In this document: positions 13,211 to 39,179 of the stretch, one piece after another
How positions within the stretch are numbered: the first letter of the stretch is position 1
How the letters are laid out: every line of letters starts with the position of its first letter
Assembly: GCF_001640805.2 (NCBI RefSeq)
Contig: NC_066833.1
Location: 6,548,242-6,612,241, forward strand
Origin: Lates calcarifer
Lineage: Eukaryota > Chordata > Actinopteri > Centropomidae
Direction of reading: 5' to 3'
Length of the DNA stretch: 64,000 nucleotides
Position numbers and translations under genes: made by a program
Notes under the pieces: model-generated
The model's input: the letters and a program-made list of their open reading frames with translations, nothing else
Database searches by the model: none
What the model was told of the DNA's origin: nothing

Positions 13211-16200
13211 CAGCTGATTACAGGTATTACTTTACAGACAGAATATGTATGTAAAAACAGAATTTAAAGGACATTTAAAACAATAAAACAAAACCAACTT
13301 AAACAACTTTAATAGAAATATTGATTTTTATCACTCTCATTGTATCTTCCCAAAATGCTAGTTCAGTTTACAAACCATCAAAAACAGAACATAATAAGAA
13401 TAAAATAACAAGGAACACAATAAAATAGTAACAACCACATCCAAAGCACAACATAAATACATCAGGTGACATTAACCTCTGTGCAATTTAACCAGCTAAT
13501 CTCTGCAAAATGTCAAATCTTTCAGGGCTTAAGTGCTGCATCATGTGCCATGTTGACAATATAGAAAAAAAATGTGGTACACTGCCGAAAAACTTGTGCT
13601 TTGGTCTGTATTTTGAGTGAGTCTTTGCTTTGAAGGTGATGGAGGGGGACAATCCATAGATATCAAAGTATCACCCACTGGGTGTGCCCTGCTTTCATGT
13701 GTAATCTATAGCAGGAAGATTTCAAGGATTTCAGGCTCTATGGACATCTAAGTTACTGAGTTTATTCTAGACTTGGAATATACATTTTAACTATTTCTTA
13801 GACTGCCCAGATTTGCTCAGGCGCTGCACGGTTCAATCCCCTTTGAAGGTCAGTGTTTTAATTTACGTTATGTTATGTGTTTGCTATTTTCTACTCTGAA
13901 CCCTTTCCCCCAATTTCTCATACAATGTGCGTCAGTTCAGGTTAACTCAGCTGTTCCTTCATCTCTTCAGAGCTAACTATGAACATGAGAACTGACAGAA
14001 TGTGATGTCAACATTTTTTTTAACTAAATGATTTTCTTAAGTTAAACTTTGTGTAATTATTGAGCTAAAGTGTGGATGTTGAGCTATCCTCTCTTTACAA
14101 GACTACATACAAGCTAAATACAGTATGTATTGTGGTTTAATTTATATACAATACTTTTTTGAACCTATCATTTACTGACAGATGACTACATACAAACTGT
14201 CCAGCAGCCAATGTAGATATTGTGTAGCTATTTAAGCATCAAAGGGTCCTGATGTACAAACATACTGTATGAAGCAAGGTTGAAGAGCACAGTAAAGAAA
14301 ACACCTCTCACAGTCATTATTGTGTCCATCACTCAGTATCACATGATTCGTATTTTGCTGAACAGCATGATGAAATAAAAATAGTGTTGCAGAGGAGAAG
14401 TCTGAAGGAGAAGTTTTTAACAAAGCAAGCAACCTGGCTGAACCTGAAATTAGCAACATTGTTGTTTAATCTCTCTTACAAACACACCCACTTACTTGGA
14501 TCCACACCTTCAAGGTAGACAATGGTTGCCGGTGTTGCTTTGTCACATACACAGTCCATAAACACCATGACTCAACAACCAGAGCTCAGATCTCACAAGA
14601 ACCAAAGGTCAATTAGAAAGACAGCTCTGATGATTTTTTCCTTTCTTTTTTCATTTTTCAAAAATCTCTTACCACCAGCCATGTATATGCTGATGTTTTG
14701 AGATATTTGTCTCTGAAATTTCTATCATTCTATCATCTTATCATTCCAGTATAATTTCTTTATTTTCATTCCCACTTTGCCTCCTCAATGTGCTCCACTG
14801 AGCTTTGAATTCCCTAACATTTCAGAGTAGAAGCACAGGGACAGTTACTCAATTTATATGTGATCAAGCCATCCAAATTTCTATATGTTATCTATGATAT
14901 GATTTACTTATGTTGTAGTAATATGATATGTGCAAGACATAAGCAACACCCGGAACCTGTCAATCAGACAATTTAAGGATCTTTACTGCCACTGTGTCTT
15001 CTTACTCTGATGAGGACGTGCTGTTTGTTGAGACTTGGTTGTGGAACTTGACTGATGACACACACTTCTGGAAACAGAATCAAATAAATCCTCTGTCTGC
15101 TTCCTCTTTCTCCTCTGATTCTATTGTGTGTTCATGTGCGTGCATAGTAGTGAGTCTTTGTGTGTGTGTCTGTGTGTGAATATCTGGAGCTCTGTGTTTG
15201 GATGGGTCAAACACTTGGCAAACATTGTCTGTTTGTGTTTGACATGCAACCATTTCCTCTTTTATGCTTTGCTTTGTACCTGTCAGAGGAAGCTGTGAGT
15301 GTGAAGCTGGAATATCAGGTTTGTCATCACATTAAATATTTTTTTAAAAAGGATTAAGTGATAGCTCTATCCCAAAAGCCTCTGCCCTGATGCCCCTGAG
15401 CAAGCTATGTAATTGTTTTCATGCCCTGTAGAGTTTGCCAGAAATGAAGCTGTGATACTGTGTTAATGTAAAACAGAGTGGTGCTTGAAAACTGCACAGT
15501 ATTCACTAAACTATTCAGTGTTCAGTATTCAGTCCATAGACAAACAGCAGAAGACATACTGATGTGAAAGAAACTGACAGTATTGGTAGCACTGACCTTT
15601 AAGAATAACACCATTTAAGTATAACCACACTCCTCTCGTCATTAATGCCCAAGATTCAAATTCCAGCTCCACTGATCTTTCTGTCACTACTGGTTTGATG
15701 TAACTAGTAGTAGAAGTAGATGTTGGGTTTAGGAGCAGGTTAAAAAAATAAAACACTTCCCTGACAAATGTAATCCATGTTGTTGCTGCCTAAAATCGGT
15801 CTGACTTCTTCGCTACCGTCACAAAAATGTTGACAGAATGCAGTAAAGGAAACAGTCAAAATTATCACATCAAATGTAGCAGTTACCTCTGAGATAGGTT
15901 AGACAGATTAACACCTGGTTTTAGAGCCCTGTCTACTGCGGGGCTTAGGTTTGTCCTAAAGATGGCACTACATGAAAGGCCATGAGGTCATTAAAAAACA
16001 AATAAACAAACAAAACAACTTAAGAGTTCATGCCCTCTAGACTGTGAGTAATGTGTTTTTGTTGTGAGAGTGGAGCTGGAGAAAAGCACCCTAAGCGTCC
16101 AAAATCAAAAGGGTTTAGCCTCTGGAGAGCATGAATACACTCAGTAACTTGGTGTAGTGGCTTTTATTTACTGTGTACAAGCAGATAGATATTTTGGCTA

Positions 16201-18899
16201 CAGGGGAGAAAAATCAGGTGCTTCTCAGAGAGTCTACTATAATAATTCAAAACAATCCTAATTCAGTCCTTGAATTACCTTTCAGGGCAGATGTCATGAT
16301 CCAAAGTGGCAGACAGTTAGCACAGTCTTCCCTCTTCTGGGGTCGTTGTCAAGATATCTTTCTCTGGATCAAAGTGTGAACAGACAGATGGTCCTCTGCT
16401 CTTTGTGTCAATGATATGAACCACAATCTGAGCATTAAGTGGCAGCCTAATGCTTTTAGTTTGCCTCTAGAGGTTGGAGGGGATGTGGTGAGGGTGCGGG
16501 GTTCAAGTGGGTTTTAGCCACCAATGTCATTGCACAGCACTGCAGTTGCATATATTGGTTGGATCAGAGCAGTAAAATTAAAAAAGGTGCGTTTTTGTTC
16601 TCCTTAATAATTCATCAATGAAAAATGTGACACAGGGAGAAGTTAGGAAAAGATAACCATGTGCTGAGAAAAAAACAGCATCAAGGGAAGAGTATCTTAT
16701 TGTTTATGGTAATGAGGTCCTTTGTACGTGATACAAAGGGAGGCAATATTTGACATTTCATTTGCATTCCAAGAACTCCAGCTCTCTTGACCACACCCCA
16801 TCCATTTACTTAGAAACTGTCTTAATTGAGAATGACTATTATAATGAAAAAAAATATATATTTTCAAGGAATGACACTGACGAAACTGACACACTGAGCA
16901 GAACAGACATTCTAATGATCATATTGTGAGGATGTTGACTAGATCAGTTTACATAATGTACTTAACATAAGTGGTGTCAAAAGAAGTGTTTTGACTGGAT
17001 GTTTTGACTGGATGTCTCCCTCTCTATTTTGTCTATCCTCTCTCTCCTCTCAGTATGAACCCTGTATGAACTCAATGCCCCCACAATTCATCTCACCTGC
17101 TATTTCACAAACAACAAACACTGCCCCCCTGAGGCCCATGGGTACCATTGCATCCTACAGCCAAGCAGGGAACAAGGGAGATGGTTAAAAAAAAAAAAAC
17201 AGAAACATTCAAAATCCATTTTGCCCAGCAACAGTCTCACTGTGCAGACTATATAAAACACCTGCCTGAGAGTAGAAACACAGGAAAATGCTTCTTGTCT
17301 GGACTACACTGGCTAAAACAGACACCAGCCAAGACTACAGTGAGCACCATGTCAGTCTCCTGCTCAGCTTTCCATTCCTCATCACTGACATGTTTCAGTC
17401 TTTGAAGCATAGTGGTAAAGGATTGGTGCATGATAATAATTTGTGTCACACCTCTGGAGGTATTTTTAAAATATTTTGAGAAAGTACATTCGCCAGTTTT
17501 TACAACATATTTAGTCTAAACCCAGGATATTTATATTTATTCTAACCTTTGTTTCTTGTAAATTAAAAACATGTTTTGAGAAATAAAGCATAGTGGAGAA
17601 ACGTTTTGTGACGAAAACTGACGCTCTAACTGGTCTGTACTTCTGCCAGTAAAATGAATAAAAACCAATGAAATGTGGGAGACAAATATTGCCATAGACT
17701 TGACACACAATGAATTTCAACTGGATTACAGACACATTCTAACACAGTGAGCTGATATGATTTATGACACTAACGTGTTGTAGCAATCTTTATGGCTAAA
17801 AAAAAAACACTACCAAGTCACACTATTGTCTGAAGGTAACAGTGGCACATTTTTTACCCTATCTTTTAAGTTATGGAGGAACAGTTCAGATTGAACAAAA
17901 TATTATGGTTTGCTATCATTAAGTTGGTTTAAGAAACTTAATAATATACAACTGTGAGTAACACAGTCAAATATGAGTGGATGTGGATGCTGCTGCTGTA
18001 TGGGAATGTTGATATAGTTCACTTGCAGAGAGTTCTTTCCTCTCAATAAGAAAACAAGTGCTGCAAAACAACATGTGGAGACATGACTAAATGTGTTGTT
18101 TTTTTTATTTGCAATAAAAAATAGGTATAAGATCTCCCTTTACAAATACACCAGGGAATTGCAGCACATTGTGAACACTGCTCCTATATGGAGAGCCAGT
18201 GACTGCAGTGGAGTCACAAACTTTTGGAAGGACAGAATTATACAGATAAAACAGTGCATTTACGTGCACATTAATAATACAATTACAACCACAACAGTCA
18301 CATGAAAACAACTTAATCATCATCTTAAAGTGAAGTATGTGATGAAGACTGGTGTTCACCCTCAGGAGTCTCTGTTGGTTGTACACACTTGATTTTAAGT
18401 TTAAGCCATCAACACTTCCTTCACCCTTCATGCTTCCAGACATTAAAGGTACGCTGGAGAACATTCTTGTTAGGTTTACATTCAGTTTCTCACCAAAACA
18501 AACTGAATAATTTGCCAAAACATTTGCAAAGCTGATGTTTTGAATATTTTAAAACCTACAGTATTAACATCAGATAGCAATCATCTTTCTCTCTGCATTT
18601 TGGTGGCGCACCGTGACATTTCTTGGAATGTTTACCACGTTACCACAGCCAAATGTTGATCAGTGGGATAGCTTTGCAAGAACTTGGATTGGCTCACTTG
18701 CATGTTCTTGTACAGGATACAAACAAAATTGGGACCCTCCCATAAAAAGCCCTACATGTGGAAATTCCACATGGTACCTGTATACCAATTGTCACATTGA
18801 TTTGCGTTAGGAGGTCATTACTGTGGAACATGTAACAAACTTTCTTCATGGTGTCCAGCTGAGTTTCTGACCACCAATAGAGCTGTGGAGACGAAACAC

Positions 18900-19140
18900 A
18901 TTCCTGCCCATGGGTTCTATCCAGTGCACAGCATTGCGCCAGTAAATTTAGGGAAAGAAAGAGCAAACAATGCAAGTTCAAAAATATTTGAAAACAAATC
19001 CCTTTGCAAATATTTTATGAGAGGGGAAAATTATTCAACTCGTTTGTCAGGCCTCAAGGATACACACAGTGTGTTTCGGTGAGAAACACTGATTATAAAC
19101 ATAACTATTTGTTTACAAGAAAACTCCACAGGGCAACTTC
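18900..19140. repeat. probable interspersed repeat fragment
   Basis: Ends in tttacaagaaaactccacag, a phrase common at the end of a dispersed fish repeat. The segment around 19002-19030 resembles about 54490-54520 (tttgcaaat, ttttatg, gaggg). Boundaries uncertain. Confidence 0.35.
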
Positions 19141-20570
19141 AAGCACAGGAATTGCATTACAGTGTGCACGTAAATGTTCCAAGAGAGAAAGAGGTTGAAA
19201 GAGAGAGGTTGAAACGTTCCTTAAATAAAACATTAAAAAGGCCTCCGAGTTACATTGATATACATATAAATCACCCAACTTAAAATTCACCATGCACATA
19301 CACTTAAGGGCATAGCAGAGAGAGAAACAAAAAAAATCCTATAACTAAATCTGCATTTGAAGTCCCAGAGATATGCTACAATAGGACATACAGTTCCAGA
19401 TCTACTGTATCTGGGAGGATGCATTTGTATCTGCATTTTCCTAAATGCAATGAGAACTTTTGTGATAGCCCAACTTATATTTACTCTTCAGTCATGTTGT
19501 GTTAAATCTTCTATCAAAACAAGTGGAGCATATTGTTGTAGAGTTGCACTTGCTCTCAAATACTGTAGTCTGTGGACTTAGTGTTATCATAGGTGTAATT
19601 ACAACCCTATCTCCATAGACTGACTCTCATGGAGCTCATTACTTTCTATCAGACAATATGAGGTACATCACCGCTGCCATGCGAAGCAGCAGATATAAGT
19701 TCCAGGTTTTTGCACATGAATTTTGGCTCAGTCAGGAAGATTTCAAGTGAAATAGCTGTTGCTGGTGCACACACTGGTGCACACATCAATAAATGTAGTA
19801 TGGAAAACGTAACAAAGACACCCACATACTACAGCCAGACCAGTACATTCACCTTTGTGTGTTACTGTCATGCCAGTGTTTTTGTTTTTGCTTCATATTT
19901 CAGTGAGTTTTTGTATTGATTCTGTACCTGTACAAACTGTCACAGTTGTGGATGCGGGAGGCCACACAGCTCTGTGACAGGCTCTCTGTTTTAGCTTATG
20001 TGAAATACTCTTTAATTTATGTAATAAAAATGAATTCCTCTTGAACCTGATCCCTTCCTGCTCACCTGATCCCTTCCTGCTCACATTGCTTTTATGATTA
20101 CACGTTTTTGTTCCTTCATGACAGAAAATCAGGCAAATCACCTGGATGTGACCTAAATGAAAGTGACACAGCTCAGCTGGACTGCTTTTTGCCTTGAACT
20201 TAACAGAGAACAAGAGGTGAGAGGTCAGTCGTTGAAAAATGTATTGTGGCTCAATTCAGCCAGTAAAGTTGTTGGTGGGTGGGGGGTATGGGTGGCTGGA
20301 TGAACAGGTAGACAGAAAAGAAGGGAATGCCCGCATACCAGCATCCTGACCAACCTTACATGTGTTCAGAAATGCTGCATGAAGATCATGAGCATCTGAG
20401 AAAATAAAATGATGTAGTGGAAGAGCGAGTAGAGTGAAAGAATAACATGTATAAATTAATGAATGAATCAGTCAACGAGGGACTGAATGACAAAAAAAAA
20501 TAACTAAATGAACTGCTGAACTGCATAGAAGCCCGAGCGTTTCCCGTCTGTGTCCCGAGCAGCTGGGCAA

Positions 20571-32505
<11,935 letters not shown>

Positions 32506-33600
32506 CTTCTTCTTCCAAAGGGAAAGGAAGACGTTTACTTACAGTCTGGCAAAAGCAGACTCAACTCCCCACGTTGTTCAGAAATCATACCCCTAAAAGT
32601 GAGGCGTACTGTCATTTAACGTCTCGCTGTCAAAACAAACCCCCGATAGTGCTCGACTCTCACTGCTGGCCACTGGAAGTAGGTTAAGGACCAATTCCAA
32701 GTCATAACACCTCAACCCAAATAAAATAGGTCTGTGCAACATTGTTGGTCTGTGTCAGAGTCCCTCAAACACCCAACTCTGGCCTCTCCAACAAGAAAGT
32801 CAGCAGGGGATGGAGCTTCCCTGAAAACACCGGTAATGGCTTCTAGGAGGTGGAAGGTCGGTGTTATTTGCAAACTATGCTTATCAAACCTCTACCGACC
32901 CCTTCACAGCAACGAGGAAGTCCGATAACGTATTTGGCTACAAACACAAACTTTCAAGAATAATGTCGCTTTTAAATGAGAAGAAAAACTACTCTACAGC
33001 ATTTTTATGTTTCGTCCGAAGCCAGAGCAAAATCCTCCGAGCTTAACGTTAGCAAGTAAGAAGCTTAGTTTCCATTTGGTCTATTGCGCTAACTCGTCGT
33101 TCAGTTGTAAACTCAAAAAGGCTGAGTGTAGGGTTTAAAATAATTGACAGTACGCGAAAGTAGAGGTTGAATTGTATATACTTTAGCTACAGACCCAACA
33201 CCTCATCTATACTCAAGTGAACCGCAGCCGTTGTTGTTTTGTAAGAGACCCCGGGAGCAGTGAAGCCGAGGGAGCTAGCTAACATTACAGCAGGTTCACT
33301 GCCGTCGAGCTCCGCGGACGAACTCCTTCCGACCCGACGTCCCAAAACCCGTAAGTTTTTAACGAATCCGGATGTCATGTTCTCTCGCTGAAAAACAAAA
33401 AAGCCCCGGTCAAAACAGAGCCGTCACCAGGTATGTATTCCATCTTGGTCGCTAGCCAGCTAGCTTCGACGGCTAAAGGTTGTCTCTTCTTTGGATTTCA
33501 TGCAATTCGCCGAACCAAGCACAAGGCGTCACATGACGCACGAGGCAGGCTCCAATTGGCCCGTTATGTGGCTCACTTATATAACGCAATGATATTGTAT
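32506..33600 (-). promoter_or_regulatory. lonrf2: lonrf2 upstream CpG-rich promoter/leader region
   Basis: CpG density rises over about 32.0-33.5 kb, clearly above the surrounding DNA. On the minus strand a TATATAAG box lies at 33583-33576. A CCAATTGG sequence is at 33552-33559, and near-palindromic CRE-like halves (GCGTCA and TGACGC) are at about 33526-33540. If the TATA box is used, the start would be near 33.55 kb and the leader about 1 kb, possibly with a 5' intron. The plus strand also reads TATATAA here, so direction is not settled by the box alone. Confidence 0.5.
33187..33378 (-). CDS. uncertain 63-codon ORF in the lonrf2 upstream region (possible uORF)
   Basis: The ORF begins MTSGFVKNLRVLGRRVGRSS and ends IDEVLGL followed by a stop. 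It lies in the CpG-rich region 680 bp upstream of the lonrf2 start on the same strand. A pyrimidine tract with TTTTTCAG sits 11 bases before the ATG, so an exon could begin there. The N-terminus is rich in Arg, Ser and hydrophobic residues without acidic residues, resembling a mitochondrial presequence. I do not recognise the protein. It may be a leader ORF of lonrf2, a chance ORF in GC-rich DNA, or an unrelated short gene. Confidence 0.22.
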   Translation of the reverse strand: MTSGFVKNLRVLGRRVGRSSSAELDGSEPAVMLASSLGFTAPGVSYKTTTAAVHLSIDEVLGL

Positions 33601-36205
33601 AACATTTCATAGACACAACAGTGAATGAGTGGCTGTGAACCTGAACAGAACAAGCTCATAGTTTTTGGTTTTAACAAGGTTTTACACGTGTCATCGCAAA
33701 AAGATGCCTTCAGGTAAAATGAAAGGGGCGTTTGGTTTTCGTTTATTTGTAAGCATTACTTTGGTACTGGTAAATTTGTAGTATAGGGTTCTGGGAATGA
33801 TTCATTGTTTATATAATGCTTTATATAAGCAGTGTCTCAGGTCTGATTTCAAAGTTTAAAGTACTGACAGCATATCATTGTCACATATCACAAACAGAAA
33901 ATAGTAGCCTGGTCCCAGATCTGTTCATTTAGACCCATCTCAAATTTTGAGGTGCCATTCATATATTGTGGCTATGACCTAATTCAGGATCGTAGGGATC
34001 TCCTCAGGACCTGGCTTATCCTGTTCCCATGAGCAGATTTTATCACCGAGCTGCTGCATAGGGCTCATTCATAATAATATTAATTATAATCTGCAACCAG
34101 ATTACAATGTGACCATAAAAAACCTTGAAAAAACCAAGGTCCATGATTTTTATCATTGGCAGTCAGTATCCTCCTCAATGTTAGCAACATTCTCAATTAA
34201 GGAGATGGGTGAGAAGGAGGTCCTGAGCCTGGGTTTGCTTTGGGTCTCCAAACTTCTAAATCCACCCCACCTCCTGCACTGTTCAGAATGAGGCAGTCAA
34301 ATCGCAAGGTCTGTGTCCCAGTTACTGTCAGTATCATAAAGGCAGCATATTGAATTTAGTCGATTTTTGTGTGGGTTGTGATGGACACTACAAGGCAAAG
34401 CATGATATAAATAGAGGACCTACTGGCAGCTGGGAGCTATTAAAATGTAATTGTGGACAGTGGTGAATCACTTCCAGTATAGATTGTGAAAACAGAACAC
34501 AACACAAAGGGCAGGCAAAGTGTGCTAGGTCAACTGGGACAAGTTCCATACCAGGGCACCAGGGTTAAATGCAATATGGCCATGTAACATATCCCAACTT
34601 CAGAACTAAGGAGGAACTCTCCATTGTTTCAGCTCTCCAGTCACTGTGGGGTATTAATCCTCCAGGTAAATAATACAAGTTGAATCCCCTCTTTAAAACA
34701 AGTATGGGGAAAAATTTAATTTAATTCTTTTTTGTCACATTTATCCATTCCTTTGTACAATGGGTCACAAAGTTACTGACTGAAAGCCTTACAGCACAAC
34801 TGAAATACAATTAGCAGGACAATTTCTATTTTATCATTTGAATTGCTGCTGTGACTTTATAGGACTTTGTTTCTCCTATATGGTTTCACAACTGTTAGTT
34901 CAGTGTATTCATTCAGAAATGCTGCATATATCACCAGTAAGCTGGATGACTCTACAGTGATGAAATGTATAGTACAACAGATTCTCAGTATAGCACACAG
35001 CATCTCAAACAAAAACAACCTTCCAATTTTCATAATTAGAAAGTTGTATAAGGATGGCATGAACCACTGTGACTCATTTCCCTGAGGTACCATAAAACAA
35101 CTACTGTCCCATCTTTTCAATAAGCCCTGCAGGATGTATTTGTGTGCGTGTATTGTGTATTTGTGTGTATGATGAGGTTTTGTAACAAAAAGGAGAGGCA
35201 GCCCTAATAAGATGAATCTCTTGATAAGGTATCATGGGGTGATATAAGGTGCCACTAATACAGGTACAGACATGTACAGATGCATGTAGTACCCATACAC
35301 ACACCTGCATTAATACATAAAGACACATTTTGAACATTAATTCTTAATGTTTTGTAATTTCTTGACACAGATCTTATATTTAAAATGGAAATGTTGAAAG
35401 ACTTCATGCTAAAGCCTGTTATTAAAGGGTGTCAGCACATAAGGTGACAACAGTGATTCACTTTCCTTCTATTATACAGCCAAGCTTAAGATAAATTCAC
35501 TTCTTCACATTTTATCTTTAATTAGACATCAGCGTCATCACAGCGTTAAAGGTATGATAAAGTTTAATTTATACCTTCTAGTATAAGAGACTGGCACCTG
35601 TTGAACTTAAATGTGGCTGTTAGAAATAAGCTTGAATTCATAACAGTTAAAATACACTAATAGAACAGTGAAGTAGTTACAAAAGAAAAAAAAGTGATAA
35701 CAGTCACTCCTGCAGTGTCATCCACTTCTCTGCTGCCCAGGCAAAGGTCCATGCAAATGTTATTTGGTGTAACTGACCTAACCGTAGGTTAAACTGTCTA
35801 CAAACAAAATTCAAACAAAGCATTACGTACAGTTAAGTACAGCTGAACAAAGGAGAGAAATCTTTGCTTGCTATCCTTACCACTAGTACCACCACTACTG
35901 TGTTCAGCAGTTATTGTTATGGGGAAAATGCTAAAATTCAAATGTATTCTTTTCATTATGCTTTGTCCAACAAAGGTCAGTTCAAAGCAAAGTTTGGAGT
36001 TAAACCTCTGCAGAAATATTTATTATGTTAGATTATCCACTAGATGGTGACACTGGCTGATCGAGTCTAGGTTTAGGGTTTAGGGTCATTTAAGGTTTGA
36101 TTTAAGCATTTAGGCCACTGGAAATGACTGAATCACAGCTGTCACACTTTTGTCAGTGCTACACTACATTTAGTTGCACACATTGTTTATGTGTTATTTG
36201 ATGAG

Positions 36206-36229
36206 TTTTTTTTTTTTTTTTTTTTTTTT
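36206..36229. repeat. poly(T) tract
   Basis: 24 consecutive T in intergenic DNA. Confidence 0.95.
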
Positions 36230-39141
36230 GTATATTCTAACAAGGCATGTGAGGAATGCTACTTTTTTCACCTTCAAATGATGGTCTAAGAAAGTGTTCA
36301 TTTGAAGGCAGGATTAGACCAGCTCTTTAACACAGTGCATGTGTAATAATTATCTTCTACTAGGCTTCGCACTCTTTAAAAACACACTTATTTTGCCTTT
36401 TATGTAATACCTGCATTGGCTTTATGATGGCAAGTATATCACATGATATGCAGGTCACGCAGTAATTAACTCAACTTCAGACTTACTGTTTTACAAAATA
36501 AATAAAAAATGTACTTTAAAATAATACATGTAACACACAGTTTTTCATGGAGCAGGCTTCCTTTTCCTACATAAAATTTACATGGTAGGAAATCCATGTC
36601 CATGTTTACACTCCCCACATGATGAACAGGATCCACCCACTGTTTGTGAAGGAAGATATTTATTGACTGACTGATGACTAACACATTATTTATGAGGTTT
36701 GGTATGGCAACCACAATTTTTGATGTGACATTTTCTATTTATGGATAATTTTATTTTTATTTTTAGTGAAGACGCAGGGTATCAAGCCTGAATCAGATGC
36801 TCACACATAAGCTGCCAGCACCTGAAGTCACTGTAGCCAACACTTCATGTCTTAATCCATGTGATAATCCCAACACTCACCTGAGGTTCTTCTGCTGGAC
36901 TGTAATCCTCAGGATTCCCGCAGCAGTCACTATCAGCAGAGAGGCATCTGCTGCGTGACTCGCAGCCAGCATATCTTTTCCGTACACCCACTGACTGGTG
37001 CAACTCCTATGAGCATGACACTGAACGAAAACAGATGAACATCAGTATGTGTATATTTACAGTCATAACCATCAAGCTGCTCTAATTTTCTCTCACTTAG
37101 AGTGTGATAAAAACCTGCATCTGTGGTGTTTACAGAGTGACAGTATTTACACAGCATATGTTTTGCTAATTTATATGAACATAAGTGCTGGGTCTATTGG
37201 GAGATTGTCGGAATTTATCTGAAAATTGGTTTCCGTCGCATATGGTCATTATTTGGCTTGCCTACTTTTTTTAAGGGTCTCAAGCAAAAAAAATAAGCCA
37301 TAACTGAATGTTTTCTGAAAAGCGAGACCCAGTTGAATGAACAGGATGAACTGCCTCCTCAGTAGAATAATACTAATACAAATACTGTGTACAATCAGTC
37401 AGGTGTTTGGAGAAATGGTTCCTCAGTAATGGAAGCAGTCATTTCTAAAAGCAGAATTTCATGTTAAATTCACAAGACAATCACTGCTTAAATGTCAGAA
37501 GAAAGAAAAAATATATATATAAACAAGTATTGCTTGAGAGTGAATCAGGAAAAATGATAGGAGCTAAGACAAAGACAGAAACCACCATATTAAGTATACA
37601 TACAAATGACATGAAACAGTGGCTACACTCTTTTACCACATCCATTCAGTTATTATATGAAAAGAATATATTATATGTATTCCCCCTATCTGTTCATATC
37701 TCTCTAAACTGCAGTTTGTTTTCAAAAATGAATGAGACTCATTTTATTTAACAACCATGTCCTGCCTAACTGAACTTTCAGACAAGATGTCTGTCTGTTT
37801 AGGTCAGCTGGAGAACAATTGTTGTAAGTCATGCAGTGAACATGAAATTATGATTAACCGCTGCTTTATTGATCTTGTTGGTTGGTTTGAAGTAAACAGG
37901 AGAGGGAGAGAGGAAGTACAGAAGGTTATACAAGTTGCTAGGGTTGCCTTTATGTGATTAGCCATGCAGTAACACATGAGAGCTTGCTCTGCTGTCCTGG
38001 CTGATGGTCAGATGGCTTGCAGTTGATTCTGCAGTCAATTCCAAGAATGGGGTGAGTCTCAATAGCTTCCTTAAGATACTGTATCCCAGGGTTTTCAATG
38101 CTTCATTGTCCTCTGTGCTGTTCCCAGAGACACACAATGCAGGCAGTGCTCAGTGAAGAGCAATACTTCCACAAACAGATTTACAGGACAGAAAGCAGTG
38201 ACATTTTTACTGAAACAAAATTGTCTCCGGAAGCAATGTAAATTTAGTTATATGGTCAAATTTACATACAGTTGCTTTACAAATTGCATAAAAGACATAT
38301 AACAGAATAAGACAAGATTTCAGAGAGATCACAAAAACAAACATGATGAACAGGTATGGAAGAATACAAGTTGTTGCAACATCATGTTGCTGTTCAGAAC
38401 AATGAACAATGAATAAATGAGCAATAAATAACCAAAAAGTGCTTCACAGAATGACACATCAACAGAAAAATAGACAAAACTTCAGGAAGCTAAAATAATG
38501 ACAGTTAATAAGGGTTTGGTATCCTGTTCTCACACAAATAATTCCAAAATGTAGATACTTTATCAGTTGTTGTTTGTTTTTGTTTTTTGTTTTTTGTAGT
38601 TCTTTTGTGAACACGTGAATTCACAAAAACTCGTTGTTTCACAAAATGTTAAATTTCTGAATCAGTCGACTTGGACTTTGTAATTGGACCCCATCATGGT
38701 TTTTATGCTCTCTTCTGTATTTATCCACTGAATTCTCCTCTTCTGACACTGATATCACAAAGCAGAAACGGTTGTATAACTGAAACTCTCTTCTTCCTAT
38801 CATCCATCTCTGCCAAGTGCACACTGTCCCTCATGATCAGCACGTGGCTCCAGTACCATCCAGTGAAAACACATGGGACCCAGGCCACTGACTACCTGGC
38901 TATTGGCTATATACACACAAACGCACACACACCTACAGCACCACCTGTCCTCCAGCTTCAGTGTGTAATATTAAGTGCAAATGGAATCAGTGGGAACAAA
39001 TAATAAGAGCAGTCAGGTGCAACACGTGAACTAGTCTCCTGCTGGCCTTCACACATGCAGCGAGAGGGACGGAGGAGGGGAGGTTGTTGTAGTTGCCATG
39101 GTGACTGTGCCAGTTGCATTTACCCCTTCCCCTCTTTGTAT

Positions 39142-39144
<3 letters not shown>

Positions 39145-39177
<33 letters not shown>
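39145..39177. repeat. (CA)n microsatellite
   Basis: About 16 AC units, intergenic. Confidence 0.97.

Positions 39178-39179
<2 letters not shown>

Larger units (their letters stand above)
10453..20570. other. intergenic spacer between map4k4 (5' end) and lonrf2 (3' end)
   Basis: AT-rich spacer with no supported exon on either strand. It contains MITE-like repeats (11.1-11.5, about 12.4-12.63 and 12.78-13.2 kb), a probable repeat block near 18.9-19.14 kb, and presumably the lonrf2 3' UTR at its right end. A candidate minus-strand AATAAA lies near 18109-18115 (TTTATT on the plus strand); other such hexamers exist, so the cleavage site is not fixed. An 18-bp unit is duplicated in tandem at about 20048-20083. 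Confidence 0.6.

Noticed and set aside
33704..33716. Plus-strand ATGCCTTCAG followed by GTAAAA, downstream of a TATATAA, as a tiny first exon
   Set aside because: Three codons and a weak donor are not enough to support a gene; no matching second exon was found.
36068..36090. Telomere-like TTTAGGG units
   Set aside because: Only two units; chance occurrence.
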